Positions 1 through 9,232 of a DNA stretch of 64,000 bases are shown one piece after another. The notes under the pieces are model-generated. The model saw only the letters and a program-made list of their open reading frames with translations. It had not been told where the DNA came from and searched no databases. Source of the stretch: Streptococcus troglodytae (GTDB lineage Bacteria > Bacillota > Bacilli > Lactobacillales > Streptococcaceae); NCBI RefSeq assembly GCF_002355215.1, contig NZ_AP014612.1, positions 1,240,001 through 1,304,000 of the forward strand. The letters run 5' to 3'. Both the position numbers and the translations under genes were made by a program. Positions within the stretch are counted from its first letter, which is position 1. The number at the start of each line of letters is the position of its first letter.

Positions 1-360
1 AAAAACACAGAGCATGTATGATTTTTTCCGTTACTGTAAGGAGAATGATATTGATTACCATGGATATTTAGGAAGACTCTTTCTAAAAGACAAGATTCAG
101 ACTTCTAATTTTTATGAACCTTCTTACCTTTACTTTGAAAATATGGAAGGAGAATATGAGATGTCAGCCGGTAACTACTTCATCTACTACGATTACAGTG
201 ATGGCAGCAATTTATCAGCTATCTATCAGAAAGTTCAAAGTCTGCTTAAAGAAAAGGGTTGAAACCGATAGGCTCAATTTATGAAGATTATCCCTTAACA
301 GGATTTCTCTTTTTTGATGATGATAAACAGCTCATTCGTATTCGTGTTTCTATTGAATAA
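1..360 (+). pseudogene. MerR-type effector-binding domain fragment, frameshifted and cut by window edge
   Basis: Only the C-terminal part lies in the window. The readable frame from the left edge to 262 looks like the GyrI/BmrR-like effector-binding domain of MerR-family regulators (aromatic-rich, acidic). It stops at 260-262, and the adjacent frame continues without a gap (GLKPIGSIYEDY..., ending RIRVSIE) to a TAA at 358-360. One extra T in the run at 259-260 joins the two frames, so the break may be a sequence error. The family assignment rests on general character only. No DNA-binding domain is visible because the gene starts outside the window. Confidence 0.5.
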
Positions 361-587
361 TAGAAGTTCAAAAATCAGATTGATTCTACAGATACCAGCT
401 GCAAGTCCTTAATACTTTGCTGTCTTCAGCTACTTTATAGTTGCCCATTTTTTAAACTCTATGGAATGTATGAAAATTTATCAAGTGTTGGGCAAAACAC
501 ATCACATATGTTTGAAAAAACATAGAGAATGACTGCACTTTTTTGATACACTAATGAAGTTAAACAATTTATGATAAAGGAGCTATT
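361..587. other. Intergenic region before the LtrA-like gene
   Basis: AT-rich, with no open frame of note on either strand. It must contain the promoter of the downstream membrane protein, but I cannot choose a convincing -35/-10 pair. The only clear signal is the ribosome binding site AAAGGAG just before 588. Confidence 0.5.
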
Positions 588-1766
588 ATGTCCAAACATA
601 AAGCAAAACGCGTTTCTAATTATGAACTTTTCTTCGATCTGGCCGTAGTTCTCGCCATCAGCCAGTTAACCTCAGCCTTCCATGTCCAACACATTGGTTT
701 TTCAGAAATGTTATCTTTTTTTGCAGCCTGTATTATCATGCTCAATATCTGGAACAATGAAGCCTTTTATTACAATAAATATGGAGATTCTAGACGGATT
801 GATATTTACAGCGTCATCGTCCTCATGCTTTGGGTTGGAAATCTAGCTCTGTCCTTTAACTTTGATGTAGCTTATCTCCGAAATCATTACAGCAATGTCC
901 TTGTTTTTAACAGTATGCTCATTCTTTGTTATGGAACTATTGCTCTGCAGTATTATCTCAAGGGTCGAAAACTAGGATTTAATCAAGATATTAAGACTAG
1001 CATTGGTCTCTTGATTGCCTATATGTTGCTTTTGCTTCCGGTAGCAACTGGCATTATATCCTATAGCAACTGGGTAGTAGTCCTTTATTTCCTACCTTTA
1101 ATCTTGCCCCTAATCTTGCATCTGTCTTTCTTTAAGAGAACTGCACGGGAAATTTTTTGGCAGCCCATCAACTTTCCTCACGCTCTTGAACGCAATCAAC
1201 TCTTAACTATTGTGACCTTTGGAGAAAGCGTTATTGCCACAATTAAGACCTATCCGCTCATGACCGCTCCTCTTGAAGGAGCTCTGCTCTTCTTTGGTAT
1301 GGCTGGTCTTTTTATGTTCTATATTATTCAAACTTTCATCAATATTGATCATCACCAGCACACCTCTATTTATGGTCTCTTTTATTCTCATGCCATCATT
1401 ATTGTCAGTTTACTCTTTTTCACTGTTGGTTTGGAATTTATGGCTGACCACCACCATCACAATCTGGGAATCACCTTCTTCATCATTTCAGTGATCGCTT
1501 TTTATATCGGCGTTTTGTTCACTTCTGTCTACAATCAAGAAATCTATCGGGTTAATAAGACAATTCTCTCTAAATATGCTGGATTTCTGGCGGTCGGAAG
1601 CCTGGCTTTCTATTTCTTTCGCAATAATTTAATTCTGGTCGGAGTTAGTCTCATCATCATGAATTATCTCATTATGCGATCAGGCATGGCCTACCGCAGG
1701 CAGCAGCGTGAGCGCAATCAAGTTCCCCATCCTGATCCTAATCAGAATCTCAGAGATTTTTCATAA
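588..1766 (+). CDS. LtrA-family (low temperature requirement A) membrane protein
   Basis: 392-residue, very hydrophobic protein with about ten predicted membrane segments. The N-terminal motif NYELFFDLAVVLAISQL and the central block ERNQLLTIVTFGESVIATI are the characteristic conserved parts of the LtrA family (PF06772). The family was named from Listeria, where loss impairs growth at low temperature; the molecular function is not established. The ATG at 588 is preceded by AAAGGAG at a good distance. It is a single-gene transcript that ends at the palindrome starting 7 bases after its stop. A transport role is possible but not shown by the sequence. Confidence 0.85.
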   Translation: MSKHKAKRVSNYELFFDLAVVLAISQLTSAFHVQHIGFSEMLSFFAACIIMLNIWNNEAFYYNKYGDSRRIDIYSVIVLMLWVGNLALSFNFDVAYLRNHYSNVLVFNSMLILCYGTIALQYYLKGRKLGFNQDIKTSIGLLIAYMLLLLPVATGIISYSNWVVVLYFLPLILPLILHLSFFKRTAREIFWQPINFPHALERNQLLTIVTFGESVIATIKTYPLMTAPLEGALLFFGMAGLFMFYIIQTFINIDHHQHTSIYGLFYSHAIIIVSLLFFTVGLEFMADHHHHNLGITFFIISVIAFYIGVLFTSVYNQEIYRVNKTILSKYAGFLAVGSLAFYFFRNNLILVGVSLIIMNYLIMRSGMAYRRQQRERNQVPHPDPNQNLRDFS

Positions 1767-1772
1767 ACAAAA

Positions 1773-1856
1773 GGAAGCCAAGTTGTACTGACCCCAAAAG
1801 TTAGACAGAAAAAATCTAACTTTTGGGGTGCACAGTACAAGTCAGCTTCCTTTTTT
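1773..1856 (+). terminator. Long palindrome with T-run, arms resembling IS3-family ends
   Basis: Two arms of about 33-36 bases, beginning GGAAGC...TTGTACTG and meeting at ACCCCAAAAGTTAGA, pair almost completely around a short A-rich loop. Six T residues follow on the plus strand, so it can end ltrA-like transcription. The inner arm (tgtactgaccccaaaagtt) resembles the terminal inverted repeat of streptococcal IS3/IS150-group insertion sequences. The element may therefore be a remnant made of two facing IS ends. The IS link is from memory of the family, not a search. Confidence 0.7.
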
Positions 1857-1895
1857 ATATTTTTTAAAATTTAAAGCAATAGATTATTGGACTGA

Positions 1896-1966
1896 GCGAC
1901 GCAAGCCGGAAAAGGCGATAATACTTTGGTAGGCGAACTAGCAGGGACTTTAGTCAAGGTTCCCTA
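1896..1966. repeat. Interspersed repeat family 2, copy 1
   Basis: Shares ordered blocks with 34421-34495: GCGACGC-AGCC-GAA, then GGCGA-CTAG--GGGA. It is GC-richer than its surroundings and imperfectly palindromic. It begins where the adjacent nitronate monooxygenase reading frame breaks off, which suggests that insertion of this element, or a deletion at it, truncated the gene. Only two copies are in the window and the alignment has small gaps. Confidence 0.45.
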
Positions 1967-2130
1967 AAACCAAGAATGCCAAAACCTCCAGCATTTGACA
2001 CAGCAGTAACCAGCTTTGCATCAGTTACCCAGTTCATAGATGCTTGAATGATGGGATATAACCTGTTTCCAGAAGTTCTCTGACTTTTTCTGCTGGATTA
2101 TGATTTCTCTTTGACTTGTATCTCAAAATG
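1954..2130 (-). pseudogene. Nitronate monooxygenase remnant (N-terminal part only)
   Basis: On the minus strand a short stretch reads YPIIQASMNWVTDAKLV then TAVSNAGGFGILG. This is the flavin-binding N-terminus of nitronate monooxygenase (2-nitropropane dioxygenase/FabK-like) proteins, normally about 320-350 residues. The upstream part (KVRELLETG) is in a neighbouring frame, joined near 2058-2063 if one base is added. The match ends abruptly at a TGA (1954-1956) where the GC-rich repeat begins; the remaining 80 per cent of the gene is absent. It follows the SDR gene on the same strand, so it was probably once the last gene of that operon. Confidence 0.7.
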
Positions 2131-2138
2131 TCGGTTAT

Positions 2139-2987
2139 TTAAGCTTGACCATCTGTGCTCAAACTCAGATCCATAAATTGATTGGTTTCGGCAGCCACTG
2201 CTTCCATTTTATCTTGAAGTCCCTTAATAGCACCCGAATTCAGATAAAGACGGTGAGGTGCCTGATCCATTGCGGCTACTGCTAAGATGGCCTTGGCTAT
2301 CAGCTTAGGATCCCCGCTCTGATTATGATTGAGCCGATTCAAACCCGCCATAGTCTTGTTAACCATTTCATAGTCAGCAATATGCTTTTCAGGCCGGCGC
2401 ATAGAAGAGCTGTCCAAAAAATCGGTTCGTACACCGCCGGGGCAGATGGCTGTCACCTGAATATTAAAAGGCGCCACCTCATCTGCAAGGGCTTCACTCA
2501 TCATAATAACAGAAGCCTTAGTCGCCGAATAGATAGACTGACTGGGGCCCGTCACCGTTCCAGAAATGGAAGCTAAATTAATAATATGACCGCTCTTTTG
2601 CGCTCGCATTTGCGGTAAAACGGCCTGCATGACAGCAAAGAGCCCAAAGACATTAACATCAAAATTGGCCTTGATTTCTTCTAAACTAAATTCTTCTAAG
2701 GCACCAAGTACAGCAAAACCTGCATTGTTAACCAAGACATCAATGCGACCAAAACGCTCAATGACACTAACTACTGTTGCTTGAATGCTAGCTTGGTCAA
2801 AGTTCATGGTCAAACCAGTGAATGCTTCTAGCGAATCTGGATGGGTTTTGGCCACTGCATCCTGCAGCTTCTCAGCATCACGAGAAGTCCCAATGACCTG
2901 ATAACCTTCTTCCAAGCCACGAAGAACAATCTCGAGACCGATTCCTTTTGAGGCACCTGTTACCAATAATACTTTTTTATCTGACAT
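2139..2987 (-). CDS. Short-chain dehydrogenase/reductase (classical SDR)
   Basis: 282 residues. The N-terminal Rossmann motif TGASKGIGLE (residues 11-20) binds NAD(P)H. NNAG follows near residue 88, then the catalytic Ser and YSATK around residues 145-160, with PGGVRTDF after it. These are the classical SDR hallmarks, and the C-terminal extension fits oxidoreductases acting on small carbonyl compounds. The substrate cannot be told from sequence. It lies 12 bases after the HchA-like gene, so the two are probably co-transcribed, and carbonyl or aldehyde detoxification is a reasonable inference. The ATG at 2987 follows a GAAGAGAG ribosome site. Confidence 0.88.
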   Translation of the reverse strand: MSDKKVLLVTGASKGIGLEIVLRGLEEGYQVIGTSRDAEKLQDAVAKTHPDSLEAFTGLTMNFDQASIQATVVSVIERFGRIDVLVNNAGFAVLGALEEFSLEEIKANFDVNVFGLFAVMQAVLPQMRAQKSGHIINLASISGTVTGPSQSIYSATKASVIMMSEALADEVAPFNIQVTAICPGGVRTDFLDSSSMRRPEKHIADYEMVNKTMAGLNRLNHNQSGDPKLIAKAILAVAAMDQAPHRLYLNSGAIKGLQDKMEAVAAETNQFMDLSLSTDGQA

Positions 2988-2999
2988 ATTTTCTCTCTT

Positions 3000-3866
3000 C
3001 TATTTATTTTTTACCATGGCGAGCAATTCATCTGCTGCCAGAATTCCTAAGGCATTGGCAGCCAGCGGACTATCACCAGTTAAGACATTTCGATCCTTAT
3101 GAACCTGCCCTGTGATACCTTCATTAAGGATCTTAACGCCGTGCTTTTCAAGGGATTCCTGCAAACGCCATTTGAGAAGTCCCGGCATATAACCAATTTC
3201 TTGATTGGCGCCTTCATCCAAGCTATCTGGAAAGACCGTCATTTCATATCCGTCAAAAAGGAAGTCGCCATTATTGAGGGCTGCTGCCAACAAGGCTGCC
3301 GGTCCATGACAAAGAGTGATAATTTTCTTATCATTAGCCATAGCCCAGTTAAGAACTTCTTTAACTTCTTGACTTTGGGGCAGATTGAGGAGGGCGCCAT
3401 GCCCGCCCGGAAAGAAAACGGCTGCATAAGGTGAACTCTCTGCTGTCACCTGAGGCAGGACGTCACTGAGCTTCAAAGGATGCTCTAACTTGGGTAAGTA
3501 TTCATGATAAAAGTCCATGACCGCCTTGTCTTCTTCGGGCATGGCCCACATTTCAAGCTTGACTGAATTTCCTGAAAGTGTCGCAACGTCAATAGCAAAT
3601 CCCGCTGCAGCCATGTGCATCATGGGAAGCAGTGTTTCCACGGGGTGGTTCCCTGTTGAGAATAGTTTGCCATTTTTCATTTGAACATAGCGTTCATCAG
3701 ATGCTACCATGAGAACCTTCAAATCCCCGCCTGTATAGGCTCGGCTGAACTTGTAGCCATCAAAGGGTGTGACAGGACTTGTATAGACACTCAGCGAGTA
3801 ATCTGATGGAAAGTAGGCATTGTGCTCTGCACGGTCACGTACGGGGATTTTACTTAATTCTGTCAT
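3000..3866 (-). CDS. hchA: DJ-1/PfpI superfamily protein, HchA (Hsp31)-like
   Basis: 288 residues from the ATG at 3866; TTGGAG just upstream is the ribosome site and not an earlier start. The block [12 protein letters not shown] carries the nucleophilic cysteine of the DJ-1/PfpI superfamily in its nucleophile elbow, and FFPGGHGAL precedes it. The extended N-terminus and overall length match Hsp31/HchA. This group acts as a glyoxalase III or chaperone and is reported to repair glycated products. First gene of a two-gene unit with the SDR. The distinction between chaperone, glyoxalase and deglycase activity cannot be made from sequence. Confidence 0.82.
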   Translation of the reverse strand: MTELSKIPVRDRAEHNAYFPSDYSLSVYTSPVTPFDGYKFSRAYTGGDLKVLMVASDERYVQMKNGKLFSTGNHPVETLLPMMHMAAAGFAIDVATLSGNSVKLEMWAMPEEDKAVMDFYHEYLPKLEHPLKLSDVLPQVTAESSPYAAVFFPGGHGALLNLPQSQEVKEVLNWAMANDKKIITLCHGPAALLAAALNNGDFLFDGYEMTVFPDSLDEGANQEIGYMPGLLKWRLQESLEKHGVKILNEGITGQVHKDRNVLTGDSPLAANALGILAADELLAMVKNK

Positions 3867-4188
3867 ATTTTTCTCCAATTTCTATTTTAATCTAAAATGG
3901 CTGATGTCGCTGATTTATTATTCAGTCTTGGTCAAACAGCCTGTTTGGTTTTTGAGTCAGCTGCTTTTTTAAACGGGATCAAAGCATCAAAACGATTATT
4001 CACTCTATCTTTTGCATAAATAGGCTGTTCAATGACCCCGCAGCTTTCTTTAAAACTCAGATGATTTTTTATTCTAACTCTCTCTCATAAGCAGGCCGAT
4101 CCTGTTAAAAGAACACTATTTCTATCTGTCAATAAAATATATTGCTTTTTTCAGATATGAGACTTCTTAGGCAATCTATTAATACAAT
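3867..4188 (-). other. Intergenic region upstream of the HchA-like gene
   Basis: 322 bases without a convincing gene. A TTGACA box on the minus strand (4127-4132) could be the -35 of the hchA-like transcript, though a good -10 at the right distance is not obvious. A 48-codon open frame without a start codon (minus strand, ending about 3937) is present; I do not recognise it. No clear terminator follows the carrier gene. Confidence 0.4.
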
Positions 4189-5109
4189 TCATAGGTACAA
4201 TAGACTTGCAAAAGTCATATTTAAAGGAATAGTCAAGAGCGACAAGACAGTTGTCAACAAGACCAGACGCGAACCATATTCATATTCTCCGCCATAAACC
4301 TGACTAAGAAGAGCTGTGTTTAGTGCAGCAGGTGAAATAACAGCAATTGATAAAGCTAATTTTACAGGATAGGAATGAATTGGCAGCAGCCAGATCGTTA
4401 AAATACTGATTAAGGCCGTAAGAAGCAAGCGTAAAAAGGCAGTATAATATGCAGGCCAATAAAGAAAAATTTCTTTGAACTTTACTTTGTAGAAATAAGA
4501 ACCCAAGACAATGGTGGACAGAGGTGTATTTAAATCAGCAAAAGCATCAATAGCATCTCTTGCTACTATAGGCAGTTTAAAAGGCTGGATAAAAAGAAAG
4601 AGGCCGATGATTGTTGCTATCATAGCCGGATTGACTAAAATAGATCGCCAGTTGATCACAGTTTTGTCTTGAGCAATAAGGTATAAACCATAAGTCCATT
4701 GCATGATTTGATTGGCAACAACGAATCCTGAAATAAAGAAAACAGCTTCTTTGCCGCCAACTGCAAAAGCCAAAGGAGTTCCCATGAAACCAACGTTAGC
4801 AAAAAGAACGGCATATTTATCCGTTGCCCTTTCTTTAGGAAGCAAAACTGAAACAATGACAATCCGAGTAATGAGAAGAAAGAAAGCAGCTGCAATCATG
4901 CTAAGCAATAAAATCATTTTTTTCCAAGTAAATGCTTGATAAATAAAAGACGAAATAAAAAGGCTGGGCGCAACAAAACGCGTCAACAGTTTAGATAGCT
5001 GTAAAGTAACCTCCTTTGTTAAAATCTGCCGCTGCGCTAAAAATAATCCTGCTAGCATCAGCAAAAATAAAACGAGTAATTTTTGAAAAACTAAACCTGC
5101 AATTGCCAT
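4189..5109 (-). CDS. Auxin efflux carrier (AEC) family permease
   Basis: 306 residues from the ATG at 5109, preceded by GAAAGGA; the longer reading upstream has no ribosome site. About ten hydrophobic segments in two halves and a C-terminal block with SPAALNTALLSQVYGGEYEYG are typical of the AEC/membrane transport family (PF03547). Bacterial members export or exchange small organic acids, malate being the usual example. The substrate cannot be told here. It stands alone between the exporter operon and hchA. Confidence 0.8.
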   Translation of the reverse strand: MAIAGLVFQKLLVLFLLMLAGLFLAQRQILTKEVTLQLSKLLTRFVAPSLFISSFIYQAFTWKKMILLLSMIAAAFFLLITRIVIVSVLLPKERATDKYAVLFANVGFMGTPLAFAVGGKEAVFFISGFVVANQIMQWTYGLYLIAQDKTVINWRSILVNPAMIATIIGLFLFIQPFKLPIVARDAIDAFADLNTPLSTIVLGSYFYKVKFKEIFLYWPAYYTAFLRLLLTALISILTIWLLPIHSYPVKLALSIAVISPAALNTALLSQVYGGEYEYGSRLVLLTTVLSLLTIPLNMTFASLLYL

Positions 5110-5223
5110 AATGATTTCCTTTCTACTTTCTGCTATTATACACGAGAAAGCAAAAAACAAGCAAGGGATTCTTACTTGTTTTTAGTGCCCATAGTCTACG
5201 AAAGTCAATAAGCTTGAAAAATA

Positions 5224-6996
5224 CTAATTGGTTTTACCGCTAAACTGACTCATATACAAATCATAATAGAAGCCTTTGTCAGCTAAGAGACTTTGATGGT
5301 TCCCTTGTTCAATAATTTGTCCTTCCTTAAGAACAAGGATCTTATCCGCCTCTTGGATAGTTGATAGACGATGAGCAATAACAAAGCTCGTGCGGCCTTC
5401 CATAAGCTTACTCATAGCTTTTTGAATGAGAAGTTCCAGACGGGTATCAACTGAAGAAGTTGCTTCATCCAGAATCAGAATTTTAGGATCAGCCAGAAGC
5501 GCTCGTGCGATAGTTAATAATTGCTTTTGCCCCAAAGAAATATTATTAGACTCTTGATTGACTTCCATATTATAACCGTCTGGAAGGGTTCGGATAAAAT
5601 GATCGACATTAGCTGCCTTGGCCGCTTCGACAATTTCCTCATCACTTGCCTGCAAATTTCCAAAGCGTAAATTGTCTTTGATCGTACCTTCATATAACCA
5701 AGCATCTTGCAGAACCATCCCAAATTGTTTCCGATATTCCTGACGAGAAAGGTTACGGATATCATGATTATCTACTGTAATCGCTCCTTGGGTGACATCA
5801 TAAAAACGCATTAAAAGATTGATAAGAGTTGTTTTACCCGCCCCGGTCGGACCAACAACAGCAATCATCTGACCCGGTTTAACATCTAAATTAAAATGTC
5901 GGATTAAAGGCTTATCTTTAGTATATTGAAAGGCGACATTATGAAAAGTCACTTGCCCTGTCAAATCATGCTCTAGCTTTTCCTTGACTTGATTGACTTC
6001 GTCTGTTTCATCCAAAACCTCAAAAATACGTTCTAGAGAAGATTTAGCACTTTGAAGAACACTTGATAATTGTGTGATGGTCTGAATAGGCTGATTGATT
6101 TGCCAAATATATTGAACAAAGGCCTGCATATTACCAATAGTCAGTCTACCCGCTAAGACCTGCAGGCCGCCAACCAATGCGACTATCAAATAGGCCAAGT
6201 CTGAGATAGCATTAAGAACTGGCATCATTATTCCAGAAATAAAACTGGCTTTAAAGCCGACATCTCGTAGATTCTCTGTGATAGCTCGAAAGGTTTCAGC
6301 AGATATTTCTTCACGTCCATAGAGTTTTATGACATTAAAGCCCGTTAAGTTTTCTTGAACGAAACTGTTCATATCCCCTAAAGCATTAGCCTGTTGTTTA
6401 AAATAAGGCTGCGATTTCCTTAAAATAAAACGAGAACTGACATAAGTCAGCGGAACACAAATAAGAATAACCACCGCCAGAGTCAAATTGAGGTAAAGCA
6501 CCATAGCCACAACAAGGATAATTGTCAAAAAAGCATTAATAATCTGCAGGAAGCTCTGCTGCAAAGCGTTGGAGACTGTTTCAACGTCATTAGTGAAACG
6601 TCCTAACATATCGCCAAATTGATGTTTATCAAAATAAGAAACGGGAATCTTATTAATCTTTTCACTCAAATCATGACGCAAATCGTAAATGCTTTTTTGC
6701 ACTGCATTAGTCATAAAGTAATTAGAACCGTAAGAGCCAATACTATACAGCAAGCCACGTAAAAAATAAAGAAATAAAATCATGGTAATATAGCTGATAT
6801 TGAGATGAGCGCCTTGAACTCCGCGAGCCATATCAATTAAGTTAGCCGTTAATTCTGTCATTACCAGTCCTAAAATAAAAGGCTCAAGGACATTCATGAC
6901 ACTGCTAAGTATTTTTAAAAAAATAGCCAAAAAGAGTGAACCTTTATAGGTTTTCAAATAATACCATAAGCGGAAAAAGACAGTTTTCTTTTTCAT
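5224..6996 (-). CDS. Heterodimeric ABC multidrug exporter, catalytically complete half
   Basis: 590 residues: six-helix exporter domain (about 1-320), then an ATPase domain. The Walker A is GPTGAGKTT, the Q-loop is in MVLQDAWLY, the signature is SLGQKQL, and the Walker B LILDEATSS has the catalytic glutamate; the H-loop is in IAHRLS. It lies 10 bases after the partner half-transporter, so the two form one export complex of the LmrCD/PatAB/BmrCD type. Such pairs export drugs and other amphipathic compounds and are often induced by antibiotics. Last gene of the operon. Confidence 0.88.
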   Translation of the reverse strand: MKKKTVFFRLWYYLKTYKGSLFLAIFLKILSSVMNVLEPFILGLVMTELTANLIDMARGVQGAHLNISYITMILFLYFLRGLLYSIGSYGSNYFMTNAVQKSIYDLRHDLSEKINKIPVSYFDKHQFGDMLGRFTNDVETVSNALQQSFLQIINAFLTIILVVAMVLYLNLTLAVVILICVPLTYVSSRFILRKSQPYFKQQANALGDMNSFVQENLTGFNVIKLYGREEISAETFRAITENLRDVGFKASFISGIMMPVLNAISDLAYLIVALVGGLQVLAGRLTIGNMQAFVQYIWQINQPIQTITQLSSVLQSAKSSLERIFEVLDETDEVNQVKEKLEHDLTGQVTFHNVAFQYTKDKPLIRHFNLDVKPGQMIAVVGPTGAGKTTLINLLMRFYDVTQGAITVDNHDIRNLSRQEYRKQFGMVLQDAWLYEGTIKDNLRFGNLQASDEEIVEAAKAANVDHFIRTLPDGYNMEVNQESNNISLGQKQLLTIARALLADPKILILDEATSSVDTRLELLIQKAMSKLMEGRTSFVIAHRLSTIQEADKILVLKEGQIIEQGNHQSLLADKGFYYDLYMSQFSGKTN

Positions 6997-7006
6997 GAGA
7001 CCTCCT

Positions 7007-8743
7007 TTACTCTTGCGTTAAACTTTGCTGATTGAGTTGTGAGTTAGCAATTTCACGATAAATGGCATTGGACTTCATGAGTTCATCATGGCTGCCGCGA
7101 CCAACAATTTCTCCTTCATCCAGTACAATAATCTGGTCAGCATTCATGATAGTTCCGACACGTTGGGCCACAATGAGCACTGTTGAATTGCCTGTCACTT
7201 CTTTCAAACGCTGACGCAGGAGACTATCTGTCTTATAATCTAAGGCTGAAAAGGAATCATCAAAAATATAAATATCTGGTTTTTTAACAACTGCACGCGC
7301 AATAGACAAGCGCTGCTTCTGTCCTCCTGAAAGATTGCTGCCGCCTTCTGCTAGATGGGTATCAAACTTCTCAGCTCGACTTTCGATAAATTCTTTAGCC
7401 TGTGCAATATCAGCAGCTGAATGCAGTTCAGCCAGACTAGCATCCTTTTTCCCATACTTAAGATTTTCTCCAATGGTTCCGGTAAATAGCAGCGCTTTTT
7501 GCGGAATAAAGCCAATTTTCTGACGCAGAGCCTTAAGATTATAATCACGGACATCCACACCATCAACCAGAATCCGACCCAAAGTCACATCATAAAACCG
7601 AGGAATCAAATTAACAAGCGACGACTTTCCTGAACCTGTACTGCCAATAAAAGCAATCGTTTCTCCCGGTCTAGCCTTAAAAGAAATATCATGCAAGACA
7701 GGACTTTCGGTTTCCCCAGGATAGGCAAAGGTCACATTGTCAAATTCCAAATAGCCTTTAGAGTTAGTCTCCTTAATGCCATTTATATTGGGATCAATGG
7801 AAATAGGCATAGCCATTACCTCTTGGATACGTTTACTAGATACGGCCATTCGCGGATACATGGTGAAAATATTAGCAAATATTAAAAAAGAAAAAAGAGC
7901 ATGAAAACTATATTCAATAAAGGCAACCAAATCACCAATCTTGATAGTCCCTTGTTTAAGCGGATCTAATGAGAACCAGACAATAGCTACTATCATGATA
8001 ATGATAATCTGAACAAACAGGGCTTCTGTGAGTCCGGTTAATTTAAATAGTCTGTTGGAAGTCTTTTCATAACTTCTGTTTTTTAAGTCAAAGCGTTCTT
8101 CTTGAAAATTTTCACGCGCAAAGGCACGAATAACACGTAGACCCGTTAAGTTCTCACGAACATACTGATTAATCTTATCAAGCGTATTTTGCTGCTTTTC
8201 AGATAAGGGGCGTGTTTTTGCAGCAACATAATAAATCACCAGTATCAAAAAAGGAATAGCAAATACTACAATCCAAGCCAAAGATGGGCTAGTCACCAAA
8301 ACCATAATAACGCTTGAAACCATCATCAAGGGAGTAACAATTCCCATCCGCAAGGACATTTCTGCAAATTGCATAAGCACAAAGGCGTCACTAGTCATAC
8401 GTGTGACCAAGGAAGAGACACCAATTTTCTTATATTCGTGATGGGAGTACTCTTGCAATTTATCATACATATCATTGCGCATATCGCGAATCATGGTCGT
8501 AGTTAATCTGCCCGAAGCATAGGCTAAAGTAATACGCCCGACTATTCCTGAGAGAACAATGATAAACATAATAAAAGCCCAAAAATAAAGAGCTTGTTTA
8601 TCAGCCGGTGTGATTCCTTGATCAATCATTCGTGCTAAAGCTGTCGGTAAGCCCAAATTGACAACAACAAATAAAAGAGCACCAAGAATGTCCAATAGTA
8701 ACCATTTGGGATATTTTTTTAAATGAGACCAAATATATGTCAT
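7007..8743 (-). CDS. Heterodimeric ABC multidrug exporter, half with degenerate catalytic site
   Basis: 578 residues with an N-terminal six-helix membrane domain and C-terminal ATPase. The Walker A is GSTGSGKSS and the signature LSGGQKQR is perfect. In the Walker B IYIFDDSFSALD the catalytic Glu is replaced by Asp, and the H-loop region reads IVAQRVG, with Gln in place of His. This is the expected non-canonical half of LmrC/PatA-type heterodimers; its canonical signature completes the partner's working ATP site. Spaced 15 bases from the GNAT gene upstream and 10 from its partner downstream. Confidence 0.88.
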   Translation of the reverse strand: MTYIWSHLKKYPKWLLLDILGALLFVVVNLGLPTALARMIDQGITPADKQALYFWAFIMFIIVLSGIVGRITLAYASGRLTTTMIRDMRNDMYDKLQEYSHHEYKKIGVSSLVTRMTSDAFVLMQFAEMSLRMGIVTPLMMVSSVIMVLVTSPSLAWIVVFAIPFLILVIYYVAAKTRPLSEKQQNTLDKINQYVRENLTGLRVIRAFARENFQEERFDLKNRSYEKTSNRLFKLTGLTEALFVQIIIIMIVAIVWFSLDPLKQGTIKIGDLVAFIEYSFHALFSFLIFANIFTMYPRMAVSSKRIQEVMAMPISIDPNINGIKETNSKGYLEFDNVTFAYPGETESPVLHDISFKARPGETIAFIGSTGSGKSSLVNLIPRFYDVTLGRILVDGVDVRDYNLKALRQKIGFIPQKALLFTGTIGENLKYGKKDASLAELHSAADIAQAKEFIESRAEKFDTHLAEGGSNLSGGQKQRLSIARAVVKKPDIYIFDDSFSALDYKTDSLLRQRLKEVTGNSTVLIVAQRVGTIMNADQIIVLDEGEIVGRGSHDELMKSNAIYREIANSQLNQQSLTQE

Positions 8744-8758
8744 CTTATTTCCTTTCCT

Positions 8759-9232
8759 TTACAAATCCTTTATCATCCACACATTCATGGCTGTATGACC
8801 AGCATCATTTGCCAATGGCTTTTCTAAGGGTATAAACCCAAAATGTTTATAAACCTTAACAGCCTGTGCCAGCTGGCTGGAACTCTCTAGATAAATTTGT
8901 GCGAAATCTCTTTTCTTGGCTTCTTCAAAGATAGACCTTAAGAGCATGCTGGATAGACCTTGTCCTTGACATTGAGTTGCTACATATAATTTTTGCAGCT
9001 CAGCAATAGTTGAAGAAATGGGAGCAAAACCGCCAGCTCCAACAATCTGACCACAGTTTTCCAAGACAAAATAAGCTGCTCTAGGAACGGATTGATAATA
9101 GCCAGCTAAATCATCTAAGTAGGGATCGTAATAAGCCGTTCCCGGAATAGCTAAATGCTCCTTTTCCAAAGAATGACGAATAAGCGCAGCTACTGCTGCA
9201 TTGTCTGTTTTCTCAATAGATCGTAACTGCAT
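8759..9232 (-). CDS. GNAT-family N-acetyltransferase
   Basis: 157 residues with the GNAT acetyl-CoA binding motif (YVATQCQGQGLSSMLLR, about residues 88-104) and the C-terminal YKHFGFIPL block near 128. The substrate, protein or small molecule, is not evident. Its ATG overlaps the uup stop codon by one base (TAATG), so translation is coupled to uup. It sits between uup and the ABC exporter in the same operon. Confidence 0.85.
   Translation of the reverse strand: MQLRSIEKTDNAAVAALIRHSLEKEHLAIPGTAYYDPYLDDLAGYYQSVPRAAYFVLENCGQIVGAGGFAPISSTIAELQKLYVATQCQGQGLSSMLLRSIFEEAKKRDFAQIYLESSSQLAQAVKVYKHFGFIPLEKPLANDAGHTAMNVWMIKDL

Noticed and set aside
3880..4080. A small protein in the hchA upstream region
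   Set aside because: The 48-codon frame has no start codon or ribosome site and no family resemblance.
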